Shown: piece after piece, positions 33,195-46,211 of the stretch
Numbering within the stretch: position 1 is the first letter of the stretch
How the letters are laid out: each line of letters opens with the position of its first letter
Source of the DNA: Isoetes taiwanensis
Taxonomy: Eukaryota; Streptophyta; Lycopodiopsida; Isoetales; Isoetaceae
Direction: 5' to 3'
DNA length: 64,000 nucleotides
Assembly: GCA_021234155.1 (NCBI GenBank)
Contig: JAJEKV010000483.1
Span: 62,001-126,000, forward strand
Notes under the pieces: generated by a model
Told to the model about the DNA's origin: nothing
The model's database searches: none
The model's input: the letters and a program-made list of their open reading frames with translations, nothing else
Translations under genes and position numbers: made by a program

Positions 33195-34790
33195 CTAGGC
33201 CTGAAAAGCATCTAGCTAAAGCAACAACTTGAACATACAATGGCTGGCACCTATTTTAAATTGATCACACGACTACCGGCATATGCATACGTACAATGTG
33301 AGCCCATGTTCCATGTACGTAAACAGATACGCATGTATGCATGTATTCCTATATAAAAACGGTTGGTTGTTCGACATTTCCTAGACCCCCAGAAATTTCC
33401 AAAATGCTCTCAATGGCGACCAAACAAAGTAAAAAAAGAAAGAACTCATTTTGCCCTAGACACACATCTGTGATGTAAAGCATAGCTTAGCCAATGCCAT
33501 CAAACAATGAACTAGAATGATGAAATGATGTGAGAAATACCATTGATGTGCTAACAAAAGCCAAGTTTAATATACATCATGTACAATAGCCCTCTAAAAC
33601 AGGAATCAAGGAGTAGAGCTGAGGTTAACCACAAATGCAGCACTCTTTCCATATGCTAATAACATACATATCATGTGATCAGCTTTGCCAATCCCTTTAC
33701 AAAAATATTAACAAAGGAAAGGGACCAGAAGACGGGCTACAGAGAAGCCATCGTGAGTCCATATAACCCAATATAACCCAAAACATGGGCTTCTGAAGAA
33801 TTCCTAGCTCCATTTATGAGAGAAAAGTTTGATTGACATAAGAAAGCTTCCTTTTAGTTTAAACAAATAGAATGCAGCTGAGAGAACAATTTATGTCAAA
33901 GATGCTTAATTAAAAGTTGACAATCCAATCGATGGTGATACTTGCAGTCTTTCTCTAGATTGAAAAGACCATTGAACCAATATGAGAAAGAAAATCATAA
34001 TCCTAGAAGGCAACACCATCAACAGTTCCTTGCTTGTCGTGCTGGAGGCAAGTTTCCGTTTGACAGGTTATCTATCGGTCTTGGTTTTGCACAACAGCTT
34101 TGGAAAATGGAAATCTTTTTGCATACCGTATGCTCTGTTTCTATAAAGCTTGTTCTTATAAATTGTTTTATTTCTGTAAATTTGAAGCGTAAATGCTCTG
34201 TTTTTTGTGACTCTGAAGTCTGAAGGCTAGATTGCTCTGTTTCTGTGAAATCTGTGCTGTTGATGCATCATATCTAAGTATTTTCGGCTTTGAGAAAAGG
34301 ATACATATCTGTTCCAAGATGTTGAGGATTATTTGCACATTGCTGATCCAGGATCGAAGAGAATGATGTTTTCTGCTGTGCCAGCTGATCAAAGCATTAG
34401 CCGGGCAAAGAGAATCTAAGCTTCTCAACGATTTTATTTTCCAGAAAACCCTGTGGATGAAGGATTAAAAAATATTACAAAGCAAATCCACTTTGAAGCA
34501 GGTCGCCCTATCAGCCACAAAGACATCCAATTCAAACCATAAGCCTGCAATTCTCTGCAATTCTGAACAATTATACGCTGATGAATCAAGAGTGCCAGAT
34601 CTGCTGAGGTCGATGCTTCATTATTTGCTGAATCTTGGATGGGTTCGGAAGATTGGGTAGGGATCTTTCCAATGCCACCTTAGAATGCGGCTGGAAGGCT
34701 CCATTACGCTACAGAATCTTCGAAATTTGTATAAAGACTGAGCTCTTTTATCAGATTGACATTGTTAGCTCCAATAATGGGTTTGAGGCA
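33195..34790. other. Gene-free stretch between RPP1 exons and CDC48B
   Basis: About 1.6 kb, AT-rich. It should contain the missing RPP1 first exons if that gene were complete, but I find no P1 N-terminal coding sequence. The ORFs at 33942-34223 and 34168-34428 have no motif. Confidence 0.35.
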
Positions 34791-34792
34791 GT

Positions 34793-34880
34793 CATTAGCA
34801 TATTCTGGATATATAGTGGCATATACATAGAATATGCCATAAACCCCACATGAACGAGGGTTTGCCCGGGCAACCCAAAA
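34793..34880 (+). repeat. Dispersed repeat B, copy 1 (upstream of CDC48B)
   Basis: 'tagcatattctgg..gcatataca..gaatatgccataaacccc' and then 'gggtttgcccgggcaaccc'. The same order of words occurs at 57665-57758 and 62520-62612. It contains an internal inverted repeat (gggtttgcc...ggcaaccc). It lies 90 bp before the CDC48B start codon, so within its promoter or 5' UTR. Confidence 0.7.
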
Positions 34881-34970
34881 ATCATTTAAAAGGAAACCTA
34901 GGTAGGCATCTACGTGATCATGCATCCATCCCAGTGGACTCTGATCGCTGCAAAATAGTGGATGCCTGCC

Positions 34971-37900
34971 ATGGTTCCGGCGGAGAAGAGGGTTGGTGGT
35001 CTTGCTTCGCAATTGCAAGCTTTGCGTGAGCTTGTTGTATGGCCTCTTTTACATGCCGCAGAAGCTGCCCAACTGGGACTGAAAGTACGTGCTTAGCCTT
35101 TCATCATTACAAATGCAGATTTAGCTACAATGCTAAGTTGATATCTTACGAATTTAGCTACAATGTTTCCATCTTTGCTTGTGCAGTGGCCAAGGGGATT
35201 GCTTTTGTATGGGCCTCCAGGAACCGGAAAGGTACTTACATGTTTAATAGGATTCATGACACATAACAATTAATATGTTGAATTGACAGACCACAATGGT
35301 ACTCACCATAGCTGAAGAATGCGGAGCCCATGTTACCATGCTCAGGTAACCCACTTTGATCCAACCATATCAGTAATGGTGGCTAAATCTTAGGTACTGC
35401 TCTTATTTACGATACCGATCATTGTTGTCTCCCACTTAGACTGGGCCATTTTGATATCTTTGACAATAGGTATTGTTCATAAATCAAACTATCTGAGATA
35501 TAACCATTTACAACAGTGCAGGCTCAATTCATTGTTCTTATGCTGGAGAAAGTGAGCGATTGTTGCGTGATGCATTTGCTCAAGCTGAAGAGTATGCATC
35601 ATCTGGAAAACCGGCTTTGATTTTCATCGACGAGATTGACACAATTTGCCCTCCAAGAAGCTCTAGGTATACTAGCCTTACTTGTTTTTCTAGTATCTGA
35701 AAGTATAATGGCAAACTATCATTAGTGACAGAGACTGCCTGCATGATTAAAAACTAATAGGTCTCAGAGTCTGCCAATAATAATTTTGCAAAAGCATGAT
35801 GCCTTTAGGAGGCCGTGTCAGGCACTCTAGATACAACTTGGAAGTAGCTGACGCCACAAGTGCATTTTTTTATAGAAGTCAATATGAAATCACATTTTCT
35901 TTGACCATGCATGAAGTCATGGTGCAGGGAACCCGTATAGCAGTGTCCCTTGGTCTTTCTCTTTTGGAATTCGATAACATTATTCATGATGCTTGCATTT
36001 GACATTTTTAAGGTCATATTGGCTCATGTTTTCTGTGGTATATTTTGAACATAATGAATTTTACTTTTATGTTATTTGGCCAAGGCGGCAACAGGAATCA
36101 AGGTTGGTTGCGCAGCTCTTGACACTCATGGATGGAAACTGCTCATTATCAACGGTTCCAAACTGCGCTAGAGTAGTGGTAGTAGGAGCCACAAACAGGT
36201 TGCCATTGAACCGACCTAATAACGATGTGACTTTTTCAAGAATGATGCATTTTACAGTTTGTGGCTGCTTTATACGCTATAAATTTTAGAAAATACAACG
36301 GTCCTTGTATAGGTTAAGTTATCTTCCAAGTATGTGGTAGAATTTTTTGTCCGACTTATAATGTAAAAATAGCTATTCCTGCTCATATGCCTTCAAATCT
36401 GCAAAGTCGGAAAATGTCTTCTACGTATGGCTTTTCATTTTTGGAATTGTCTGAAACTATCAATGAATATTGTATAGACCCCAAGTGGGTGTTTCAATTT
36501 TATCAGCTAAAACTGCTTTGGCGGAGGTTTTGTCTACTGAATTTCTTTTGCTCATGCTTTTGTTTCGAACTGTGAACAGGGTGAATGCTATTGACCCAGC
36601 CCTTCGAAGGCCTGGGAGATTTGATAGAGAGATTGCCATCAATCCACCAAATGCAGATGAACGTCATGAGATTCTTTGTGTATGTTTTTTCATCCAAATT
36701 CACTCGTGTTATGTATAATGATATACGTTTAGCGATAAAAACTGAAGGTGTTACATAGCATTTTGATATTTGTATGAGTATCTGGTTAGCTTTAAACGAA
36801 TGTTGCCTCAATCATACAACCATGTTCAAATCAACATTGTATCGTACAACTGTATTTGGAGGTCAGGAAGCAAAGAATATCTACCAAAATAAATTAGAAA
36901 AACACTATATAAGGTTCATAAGGAAAATAAGATCAACTTGAACACCCTGCTATTTATGCCTTTTCATGGCATTGACAAACATAATACATACAAGTGCAGA
37001 TCTACATGGATAGGGATGAAACAAATTCTTAATGTCAATAACATTTAACAGTACCAAAGTTTCGGAATAAGTGTCCCGACTTTCATCCTCCCTTCATGTC
37101 TCCTTATTTTCATCTTTATCTTCCTCACCACCATCATCATGATCATCATCATCATCATCTTCCATAGCTTTCATCCAGTCCTTTTTGGGGCCTGGACAAT
37201 AACAAGTCTTGAAGAACCGGACAAATAATTCTTGTTTGTATAATCGATTTGACATTCCAGAAGGGATTAAGCATTATAATTTACATAAAAGATACACATG
37301 GCCAGATTCATTCATGCTATTTGTAATGATATGCATCTAGGGATAACATTGAGTATCTCATTACATTCAAAGACATACTGCCTCAAACATACAAACTTTG
37401 TTTTGCACTTTTTTCGTCCACATCAAATATCTGTTTAAATTTGGATTGCCATAGTTTACTTTGAGCACTTATGATCATTATATATGGCTCAGTAGACCAA
37501 AACGATGGCCCTGAAGGCATTGTTTCCTCCCTGCATAGACTCTGGTTTTTTTGTTCCGTTTCTTAGTTTGCTATTGCACTTATTCTCGATGCAGCTGCAC
37601 GCAGGAAAACTCCCCCTCGACGAGCAGGTGGATCTTCACCTCATTGCAGAGCAATGCAATGGATATGTGGGTGCTGATATAGAAGCCCTATGTCGTGAAG
37701 CTGCAATTTGCGCTCTTAGGAAGTCCATAAAAAGTGGAAACAACCAAGGCAGGCTGGTCCAGATGGAAGATTGGAATGAAGCTCGATTGAAAGTGGGTCC
37801 AAGCATAGTACGGGGAATTGCAGCAGAAGTGCCTAAAGTATGCTGGGATGATATTGGAGGTCTTGGGGAAGTAAAGGTATGCAGATTACCGTGTGTTCAA

Positions 37901-40900
37901 AGTACTTCGGTTATGTAGCACCTACTATAAATGACAGTGCATAACATACAATTCATGTACAAATGTGATGGTTGTCATTAATAGAGAAGCCGTTTTAGGA
38001 ACTTTTATACGAAAAAGTAAGTTCATCCTAAGGAATATTATTGTGCGTTCTTAACTTTATGGGTGGCTAACAGCATGGAGGGATGTTGCTCATTCTAGTT
38101 CCTAAGGTTCATAACTACGTCATTAACGTGTAACTTGTTGGTTCTTCTCAGAAAAAGCTTCAGCAGGCCATAGAGTGGCCATTAAAACATGCTGACGCTT
38201 TTAAGAGATTTGGAGTACGCCCTGCCAAAGGTGTCCTGTTGCATGGTCCGCCTGGATGTTCAAAGACAACCATAGTTAAAGCTGTTGCTCATTCTGCTAA
38301 TGCCACTCTAATCTCTCTGAGGTAAGTAATGCAGAGGTCCATATTTCCTAGAACATAATGAGTGTACTTATGTTCTCTGTGGTTACGGGGCAGTAGTTAA
38401 TCAAGTTCGTTGCACTCTGGACCTTGTATTGGGAAGAAAGATCTCTTTATCTTAAGATGTATCATGCAGTATGCAAAACAATCCCATTGGAGAGTTGTGA
38501 AATTTTTGCTTATTTGCAAGGTAGCAAGTATGAAAGCATTTCTACCAGCAGCCGCAGCATATAGAACTAAGCTCTTGTAGGAAATTACTACTTGGGTACA
38601 CACCGGTGTTGAAACATTCCCTAAGAAATACTCACTGCTAGTTCCAATGTAGGGAAGCTGAAGGCATTGTGTAGTGGCTTTTGATAGTGAGTTCTAAACT
38701 GCAGGAAATACCATACCTAGGGCTGTCTCGTCAGAGAGAAGATAGGCTTCAAGCTTGTTGAGGAAGGAAGGCAGTACTAAAAGGGAGAGAAACTATGACC
38801 ATAGTCTCCACTTTACGAGGAAGGATTGGCACATGGATGTGACTAACATTGTGAGGGGTGGATGTAGTAACGAGTGGACTACGGAGCTCAAGTAACCCTG
38901 AAACAAACAAACACCAAACATCAGAACCCAACACCATCACGATCCAAATTTCTTGTCTTGATTTTCCTCCAGATGGCATGCTACCACTACCAGCAGAGCA
39001 GCTTCTATAATACCATGCTTTGTCCAGTTCAATTTTGAGCTTAAGATCAGTGGAGAAATCTAATTGCAGACTTGATATATTGAATAGCGATGAAAGGAAG
39101 GCAGGATGTCGACCAAAGTTGACTTCACAACCATGAGTGGGAGGAAGGTGTCTTGCATCATCGACAATTATGGAAATGGAAGGGATCTGGCTGTGTAAAA
39201 TTTTTGCTGTGCCATAAGGAGCTTTTCATAGTTGAAACAGGATTTCACTTAAAGAAACAGGGATTACAAGGTAAGAAATCTCACAATATGGCTTTATACC
39301 GTTACAGACTTTGTTGTCATGGAAGAGTAGAGGACAGATATAGCCTCCTGCTTAGTAAATGGAGGAGTATAAGGATGTTAGAACATCGAAAGGCCCTAGT
39401 TTCTGCAAAGGCCAGATCACAAGGGCATTATCCCAAATCATGGCATTCCTTGTGATGCATGTTTAGACAAGGGAATTATTATTTAGGTAAGAAGTGAGGT
39501 ATCTTATATGTATCACCGGCAGATGCAATTTGTATGTCTTTGCATTTTTATGTAGATGGCAGAACATTATGTCTGGTGAATAATGAATGAAATTTTGATG
39601 CTTGCAGTGGTGCAGAGATCTATTCAATGTATGTTGGAGAAGGCGAAGCACTTGTGCGTGAAACATTTGGTCGAGCGCGTTTATCAACGCCAAGTATCAT
39701 ATTCTTTGACGAGGTTGATGGGATTGCTTTTAGAAGGTATTAATGATGGTTCTTGTTTTCTCAAGGTCGCTCTGTTTTGGCGTATATTGATTCACATGCT
39801 ACATCTGCTATATATACAATTTCACGTTTCTTAGGCGCGATATTTTGTTTATCTGATATAGTAGCTTGCAGACTCCTTGTACATTGTTTTAAATTCAGTT
39901 TGATTTACATACTTGTTTGCACATGCTATCTATGAGAGTCATTGTACAATTTAACATCTCTTAGCCACGATCTGTGAGGATTGCTACGATGTTTCTTAGT
40001 CCGGCTCTATGCTGTTTTAGAAGGCAGTCTCCTAATGGACATTTCAAGTGCAATGGATACTAATGGCCCATAAGATATAAGGTGATGGTGTTCGAGGCCA
40101 CAAGACTGGTTGGTATGGAAGTAGAAAATGGCCCATTTCACCATTCAAGCGCAAATGGGCCTGTTGAAGGCCATTCCAAAGACATTAAAAGGCAAGAGGA
40201 GGAAGCTTCATCCATTTGATGCCTATGTGGCACTTATGTGGCATACAAAAGAGTTTTTATAATCTTGGGAGGGGAGCAGGCAATGTGGGCTGAGATATGC
40301 AATAATTTCCTCCCCTTTCTTTTTATGTAACCTTACCAATTACTCATAATCATCATTCAATGGCAGGCCCAAAAAATGGGACCTTTTGTTGTGTTCTAAG
40401 CCCTTTCAAAGTTTTATTTTGTCATAGTAGGCTCATCTGTTGGAACATAAAATTTCCACAACTATCTAGTCTGTAGCACTTGAAACTGTCACCAAGTCCA
40501 CATTGCCAGCCAACATGCCAAAGGGGAAACCTCTGGTCCCGTAGAAGAGTTGAGTTAGAATTCAGGTATAAAAACTGCAGCTTGTGGATGGTGTCAAATT
40601 GCCTAACTAAAGTGGTCCCAAGGAGATTTTTAATAGTTAATTTTTTGTGTAGAAATGACAGTGGTAAAGATGGTGATGTCACAGCGAATGAGCGACTACT
40701 TTCCACATTGTTGACAGAGATGGATGGACTAGAGCATCTCCAGGTATCTACATGCATTCAGTATTAGACAGTTGTTATACCTACATTGTTATTTTTCCAA
40801 TCGCACCTTTTTCATCTAAGCAGGGGGTACTTATTATAGGAGCTACAAATAGACCAGATGCAATAGACGCTGCTCTTATGAGGCCTGGACGTTTTGACTT

Positions 40901-41272
40901 GGTAAGCATAAAAGATAATGTTGCTGGATTAGATTATGCAAGATCTGAACATGATTGCAGGTGCTTTATGTTCCACCACCTGACTTGGAAGCTAGGATCG
41001 ATGTTCTTCGAGTTCATACTCGAACGATGAAACTGTCAGATGATGTAGACCTAGAAAAAATTGCACATGACACTGAATTCTTCACTGGCGCAGAATTAGA
41101 AGGTCTATGCAGAGAAGCAGCAATGGCTGCTTTAAGGGAAGATCTAGATGCCAACACAGTCTCCCATTATCATTTTATGTATGCGAGGGGTCGCATTCAG
41201 CCCTCCTTGTCCTCGTTAAGAATTGCGAGCTATGCAAATTTTATGAAAAAACAAACACTTCATATTCATTAA
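34971..41272 (+). CDS. CDC48B: CDC48B-type AAA ATPase, 12 exons
   Basis: Exons: 34971-35084, 35187-35231, 35290-35345, 35517-35666, 36085-36198, 36580-36679, 37595-37876, 38152-38321, 39608-39736, 40653-40743, 40824-40901, 40961-41272. All introns are GT-AG, phases agree, and the joined frame is 546 codons plus TAA. D1: Walker A GPPGTGKT (47-54), Walker B FIDEID (108-113), GATNR (156-160), arginine-finger segment RRPGRFD (169-175). D2: Walker A GPPGCSKT (319-326), Walker B FFDEVD (376-381), GATNRPD (423-429), MRPGRFD (436-442). The GPPGCSKT loop and the short N-terminus without a CDC48 N-domain match Arabidopsis CDC48B (about 600 aa) rather than CDC48A or CIP111. AAA proteins of this type are hexameric unfoldases; the role of CDC48B is poorly known. 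The C-terminus is shorter than in Arabidopsis (no membrane-like tail). No frameshift is present, so this looks functional. Confidence 0.93.
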
Positions 41273-42360
41273 ATTAGAAAACAACTCTAGCAGGAATATT
41301 GGAACATTGAATAGGGATCTTTGACGAGGTTCTGCAATTAGACTTCTCTTTTCGATAGAAACATCCGGATTTCTTATGTCAATCCATGCTTGAATAAGTT
41401 GATTTAGTAGGTCAATTTTGCAATGTTCTTAATAGGCCAGTTGTTGCAAAAGTGGATCCCTATCAGAACAGAATATTGGGTTATGTATCATGTACAAGGT
41501 GCATTTCAATCCTACAAAATGCATTCCTTTACCTTGAAAAAGATATTGCAAGTTCCAAAAAGGAGAATGTAAGATAGTTGATATGGGAGCTAGTAATAAG
41601 CCATCAGAATTCTGGAACTGGGCGACACGACACATGCCATGGTACATTGTCTGTCTTGGCAACCTCCCTTTGCCCTATGGCTGGTCCATTGGTTGATCAT
41701 GAAACATCTTATTATTCTCCTTTATCCTTTATTTCTCTATATTGAGTTTGAAACACGCTCGAGCCCCTCCACAAAGGCCCTAGATCTTTCTTTTGCTTGG
41801 ATTTCTAATCTATCTTGAAAGCTGCAATTCTTGTTAAGTTCTTAGTTGCGATCTTGCAGAAACAGGGGAATGCTTGGATTTAGTTTCTTGTTGAGATGGT
41901 TTGTTGCTCTGCTTCTTTAGTTAAAAACTTGGCAGGGTTTTAGATCCTTACTAAGAAAGAACCTCATAACGTTTTCAGCATAGGAAACCCAATATAGTGC
42001 TATTCGTAGCTTTATTGTTGGAATACATGAAGCCTATAAAATTCATGAACATGTTCATGGACTGCTCACAAGGATGTCAAACTAACCCTGCATGTGCGGA
42101 GATTATGCTGATTTTATGCAGATATAATCAATCGATTTTTAAACATTGTTTTAGCCAAAAGCCTGCTTTAAATGTGGGAAGATAAGCATATGAACGTCCA
42201 TAAAATTCTTGCATGCAAGGGTTAAGCAGTGCAACATTGTTTTCTTCTACTGGTTGATATGGCAAGACTTTTTTTCATAATCATGATAGCTATACTCATA
42301 CGTTTGAGCTAAACTCTACTATATTGATATATGTGCCGCACAATATATGTGAATTATAGT
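41273..42360. other. CDC48B 3' flank, gene-free
   Basis: AT-rich. It would include the CDC48B 3' UTR. No second gene, repeat or RNA gene recognised. Confidence 0.35.
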
Positions 42361-42369
42361 CATGTTATA

Positions 42370-42565
42370 CTGCAAATTTCATGATGGGATACTAGCAAGG
42401 CTATATGAGAAGGTTGAGGGCAAAATAGGAAGAAGAGGAAGGGGTGAATGTGACGTGGGAGTGAAACAAAGGTGTGCACTATCTCCAAAAAATTTTGAGC
42501 TGTATATAGATGCACTAGAAGAGGTAATAGTATCCAAGAGGAAAATCTTGCATATCAAAGTCAAT
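42370..42565 (+). pseudogene. LINE reverse transcriptase scrap
   Basis: ILARLYEKVEGKIGRRGRGE followed by CDVGVKQRCALSPKNFELYI and DALEEV. This corresponds to the 'DTGVKQGCPLSPILFGIYIDAL' block of the LINE at 1.9-8 kb (the invariant G after Q is R here), from a related but different family. It ends at the left border of the foldback element. Confidence 0.7.
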
Positions 42566-43340
42566 ATATAGCATAATAACAGGGGGTTCCAGGGGGATTT
42601 GATATGGATGCATTTTCATCTTGTATTTCCTCCTCTTCTTCATTCTTTTTTGCTGCCAACTTTACTGTTGCAGACCTGTCTCTGCCCCTTCCAAAATTTC
42701 CTCTTTCACCTCAATTTCCTCCTCTTGTGTTATAGTTCTTGCCGCTGCCAGTATTACTCTTGTTTCCTCCTTTATAGCCATCTTTAGGGCCTGGACATCC
42801 ATTAGCCAAATGGCCAAAACCTTGCCAATCGAAGTATTTACTGTCTTTGTCTAGTTTAGGGCAATTAGCTTTTAAATGACCATCAGAATCACACACAAAA
42901 CAGGGACCGAGTTTACCTTGTGCATTCTTGCCCTTTCCACTTGATGTATAAGGTATCTCATTAGTTTCTTCATCATCATTCATCACAAGATTCTGCTCCA
43001 ATTCAATTTTGATAGGTTGTTATTAAAAAAAAATATAAATTCAAGATAAGAAATAATCACGTTAGCTCACTGGGCATATTGATTAAAGTAGTCTTATTAA
43101 GACATTGAGTTATTTTGGTAGAAGGGGGATTCGAACCTCTACCAAAATAACTCAATGTCCTAATAAGACTACTTTAACCAATTTAACTAGTGAGCTAATG
43201 TGATTTTTTTTTATCTTAAATCCATGTTTTTTTTTATAATAACCCATTGAATTGTTTTAGGGGTATGGTCTATGGTTTCAAGAATTATATCTATATCAAA
43301 TCCCCCTGGAACCCCCTGTTATTTTGCTACATATTTGAAA
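42562..43340. mobile_element. Foldback element with an inserted copia gag fragment
   Basis: The left end 'tagcataataacagggggtt' + 'ccagggggatttgatatgga' (42566-42607) is the complement of the right end 43294-43335. Further in, 43013-43133 pairs with 43138-43260 ('ttggtta/ttgattaaagtagtctta', 'attgagttattttggtag') to give a hairpin with almost no loop. The arms match except that the left arm is interrupted by about 400 bp (42610-43010) of foreign, copia-derived sequence. The centre carries a tRNA B-box-like GGTTCGAATCC (minus strand, near 43128). There is no transposase. Confidence 0.75.
42711..43001 (-). pseudogene. Copia gag zinc-knuckle fragment
   Basis: A 96-codon open frame with CFVCDSDGHLKANCPK, a CCHC knuckle of the Ty1/copia gag, followed by a second, degraded one (YFDWQGFGHLANGCPG, in which the first two Cys are replaced). 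Gly/Asn/Lys-rich tail. It sits entirely inside the left arm of the foldback element, which suggests capture. Confidence 0.75.
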
Positions 43341-44870
43341 GGACTGTTTTTTCCCCCCCAAACATCCATGTATGCCATTTGTAAATTTTGGCCCAAACGT
43401 CCATGTATGGCATTTATAAATTTTGCCTATAGATAGATAGATAGAGAAAACCCCATTGCAAGTTATTCATAATGTTGAGTCATAAATTGAATATGAATGT
43501 AACCTGTATAACCATGTTATAGTGTTTAATAAGTGCGCAAAATCAACACCTCTATCTCATCACTTTGACCCTTTCGTATATAAATCATTCCAAATCAACC
43601 AACCAATAAGATATCAAATTCAACACGCAGCAACTACCCCCTTTCATATATAAATCATTCCAAGTCAACCAACCCCATAAGATATCAAGGTCAACACACA
43701 GCAAAAATCCAAAGTGGATTCCAATGCAGGATGCCAATATTCATCTACTCGATTTTCTTTGCAAATGGTTGTGCAGACCATCCTTGGTTTAATTTTTGCA
43801 ATTGTTATTATAGTGCCATGGCTGAAGGTCGGATATGATATTCTTGATTAAAGCAAAGTTTTGATGAATGCCTGGTGGCTTGCAAATAGCCTTGCTGTGG
43901 GGATAAACCAGAGGCATTTAGGCCTTTTAAGTTTTTTGGAAGGAAACGATTGAGGCCAAATGAAATGATTTCAATTTTGCCATGTGGGATTTGAAAGGAG
44001 GAACCGCCCCAAAATCATTCTTGCAAATGCTTCTAGTACAAAAAAAGATTTATCACCAAAAGATCGTCATACAACCTAACACAGAGTGTGTGCACATAAA
44101 AATCCAAGCTGATGTCTGAAGCTATAGAATCTGCATAACATTCAACACTATAGAAAAATATAGGCATGGATGATCTTGAAGGATTGACTTTACACATGGT
44201 CCACCATACTTACCACATCTTTGATGACAAAAATGTCAAATTTGTTCTCCATTGCTTCCCCATTGTAGTGATTGCTAGCAACTTCATCATAGTCCAGCCC
44301 AAAAGGTTTTATCACCATTCTCCATTTGTACGAAAAATACAGGATGGAAGACGATAGTTAATTGACTTCACTGCTTGGCGTTCATGCGGTATATTTTCTC
44401 AAAAAAAACATGTCATATTTACATCAGGGCTAGACAAATATGTGTACATAACAAAGAACCTATGTAATAAAGAACATAGGAAGATCAACATGATTCTATA
44501 GAAATAGAATGGGGTTTTTTTGAGCATCCATTCATGCAGTCCCATTCTCAATGACACAGAAAATGCTAAACTGGTGTTCATATAGATAAAGAGCAGGTTT
44601 CTCGTCAAAAATTCCCACTTCTCAATATACATGTAGCACATCTGCTATTTCAGCATGAACAGGTTCACTAAGTAATATCTGTGAAACTGCATTCATGAAC
44701 AGACCTTGCACAATTTTCAGATTGATCAAATGGATCCCCCCACCTGTTACAAACTCTGCTAGCTACCAAATTTAATTATCAAAAATCTGAATAAAAGACT
44801 GAAGCATATAATGATACACCATTAACATCATACATTGTGGCAAAAACTATTGCACAGCTTATTCAATCTA
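43341..44870. other. Gene-free stretch
   Basis: AT-rich. Contains short direct repeats: 'aacatccatgtatgccatttgtaaatttt' / 'aacgtccatgtatggcatttataaatttt' (43362-43425) next to a short GATA run, and 'ctttcgtatataaatcattccaaatcaacc' / 'ctttcatatataaatcattccaagtcaacc' (43571 and 43640). No gene seen. Confidence 0.4.
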
Positions 44871-44876
44871 TAAAGA

Positions 44877-46115
44877 TTGAATCTATACAGATATCTGGGA
44901 TATGACGCGCATGGCACGGGAAAATGGGCTAAAGGGGCAGACACAAGATTCCAAGCAGCCATCGGAAGCTACTACAATATGAAAAATTTCTGCAACAAAA
45001 GCAGGATAATAAACGGGGAAATTAAATGCTACTTGTTCGCAAGTCAAGAGTTGCAACTACACTGACTATATGGGGCGGAAGTCGGGGGCGTGTCCGACGG
45101 AAAAAAGTGGGAAAAACAAGAAGGGATTTACAGACAATGGCATAAGCAGGAATTTAAACTGAGAACGAATACACCACAAACAACTATAGTCTATGAGACA
45201 GGGCAAAAACCGATGGAAGTAAGGGCATGGGAAAGGACCATCAGATATCTTATAAGGAACAATGCAAAGGGAAACCAAGCAAGCTAGCAAACATTGCCAT
45301 CGAGAATCAAATAAAAGCCCACATAACCCAAGGCAACGGGTGGTTCAGTGGATGTAGCAATGTGGACGAGGAAATTGGTGATGAACTTGAGCGATCTCAT
45401 CACTGAAGGGGGAATGGAAAGACGAGTGGTAGATAGAGCCATGCACACATGGCTGCATAACCACACCCGCCCCAAGACAATGTGGCTTATGACAGTTTTC
45501 AACCCGGGACAACAGATAGGGCAACAGATATACCAGGATAACATAATAGGAAAAGCTAGGAGAGACACTCTAGCAAGATTCAGAATGGGAAGTCACGAAA
45601 TGAGGATTGAAAAGGACGGTGGCTTAGGATAGAGAGAGAGGATGAATATGTGTAATCTGTGGACAAAGGGGAAGTGGAAGATGTGAATCATATGCTAAAT
45701 GATCGCCTGCGGTGATATGAAAGCATCGTGAATAAGTACGTAAATATAAGGTGGGGACAGCCCATTAACATCATGATGACAAAGTCGGAAACAAGGAGGG
45801 ACCCCGCAGACGCGAATACGGGAAATGACGGCCGTGCAATCGAGAAAAACAAAAGAAAAAGGGTTTCGGTATGAACATGTGAGAGGCGCCAACATAAACA
45901 CCTCTCAAAAAGTTCAGCTCAAAGTCGATTGATAACGACATCGTTTCTGTAACGCCATGAAGCCGATCCAAAGTCGGGTGCCTAGATTAATAGAGAAAAG
46001 TCAAGCCTTTAAAAGGCTACATTGTAAATCAGCATGATGTGCTAGTAGCACGTGAGTAAGGAGCTTCGCCCATGCTACATAAGTCCACGGGCCTCGGGGT
46101 ACAAGGGACAAGAAT
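44877..46115 (+). mobile_element. 5'-truncated LINE copy, same family as 1.9-8 kb
   Basis: Starts inside the RT thumb with YLGYDAHGTGKWAKGADTRF, continuing AAIGSYYNMKNFCNKSRIIN and KKWEKQEGIYRQWHKQEFKL. It follows the sister element residue for residue (2763-3130 on the minus strand). It then covers MWTRKLVMNLSDLITEG and ARFRMGSHEMRIEKDG to the stop and the shared 3' UTR ('gtaaatcagcatgatgtgct' + 'agtagcac'). 5' truncation is the normal result of target-primed reverse transcription. Several frameshifts and stops are present. Confidence 0.88.
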
Positions 46116-46116
46116 G

Positions 46117-46211
<95 letters not shown>
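46116..46211 (+). repeat. (TATC)n tail of the second LINE
   Basis: About 96 bp of pure TATC repeat right after 'acaagggacaagaatg'. The first LINE has 'acaagggacaataatg' and then the same repeat. It takes the place of a poly-A tail. Confidence 0.92.

Noticed and set aside
43060-43145. Intact tRNA gene in the foldback centre
   Set aside because: There is a good B box but no acceptor stem or anticodon arm that pairs; at most a tRNA relic.
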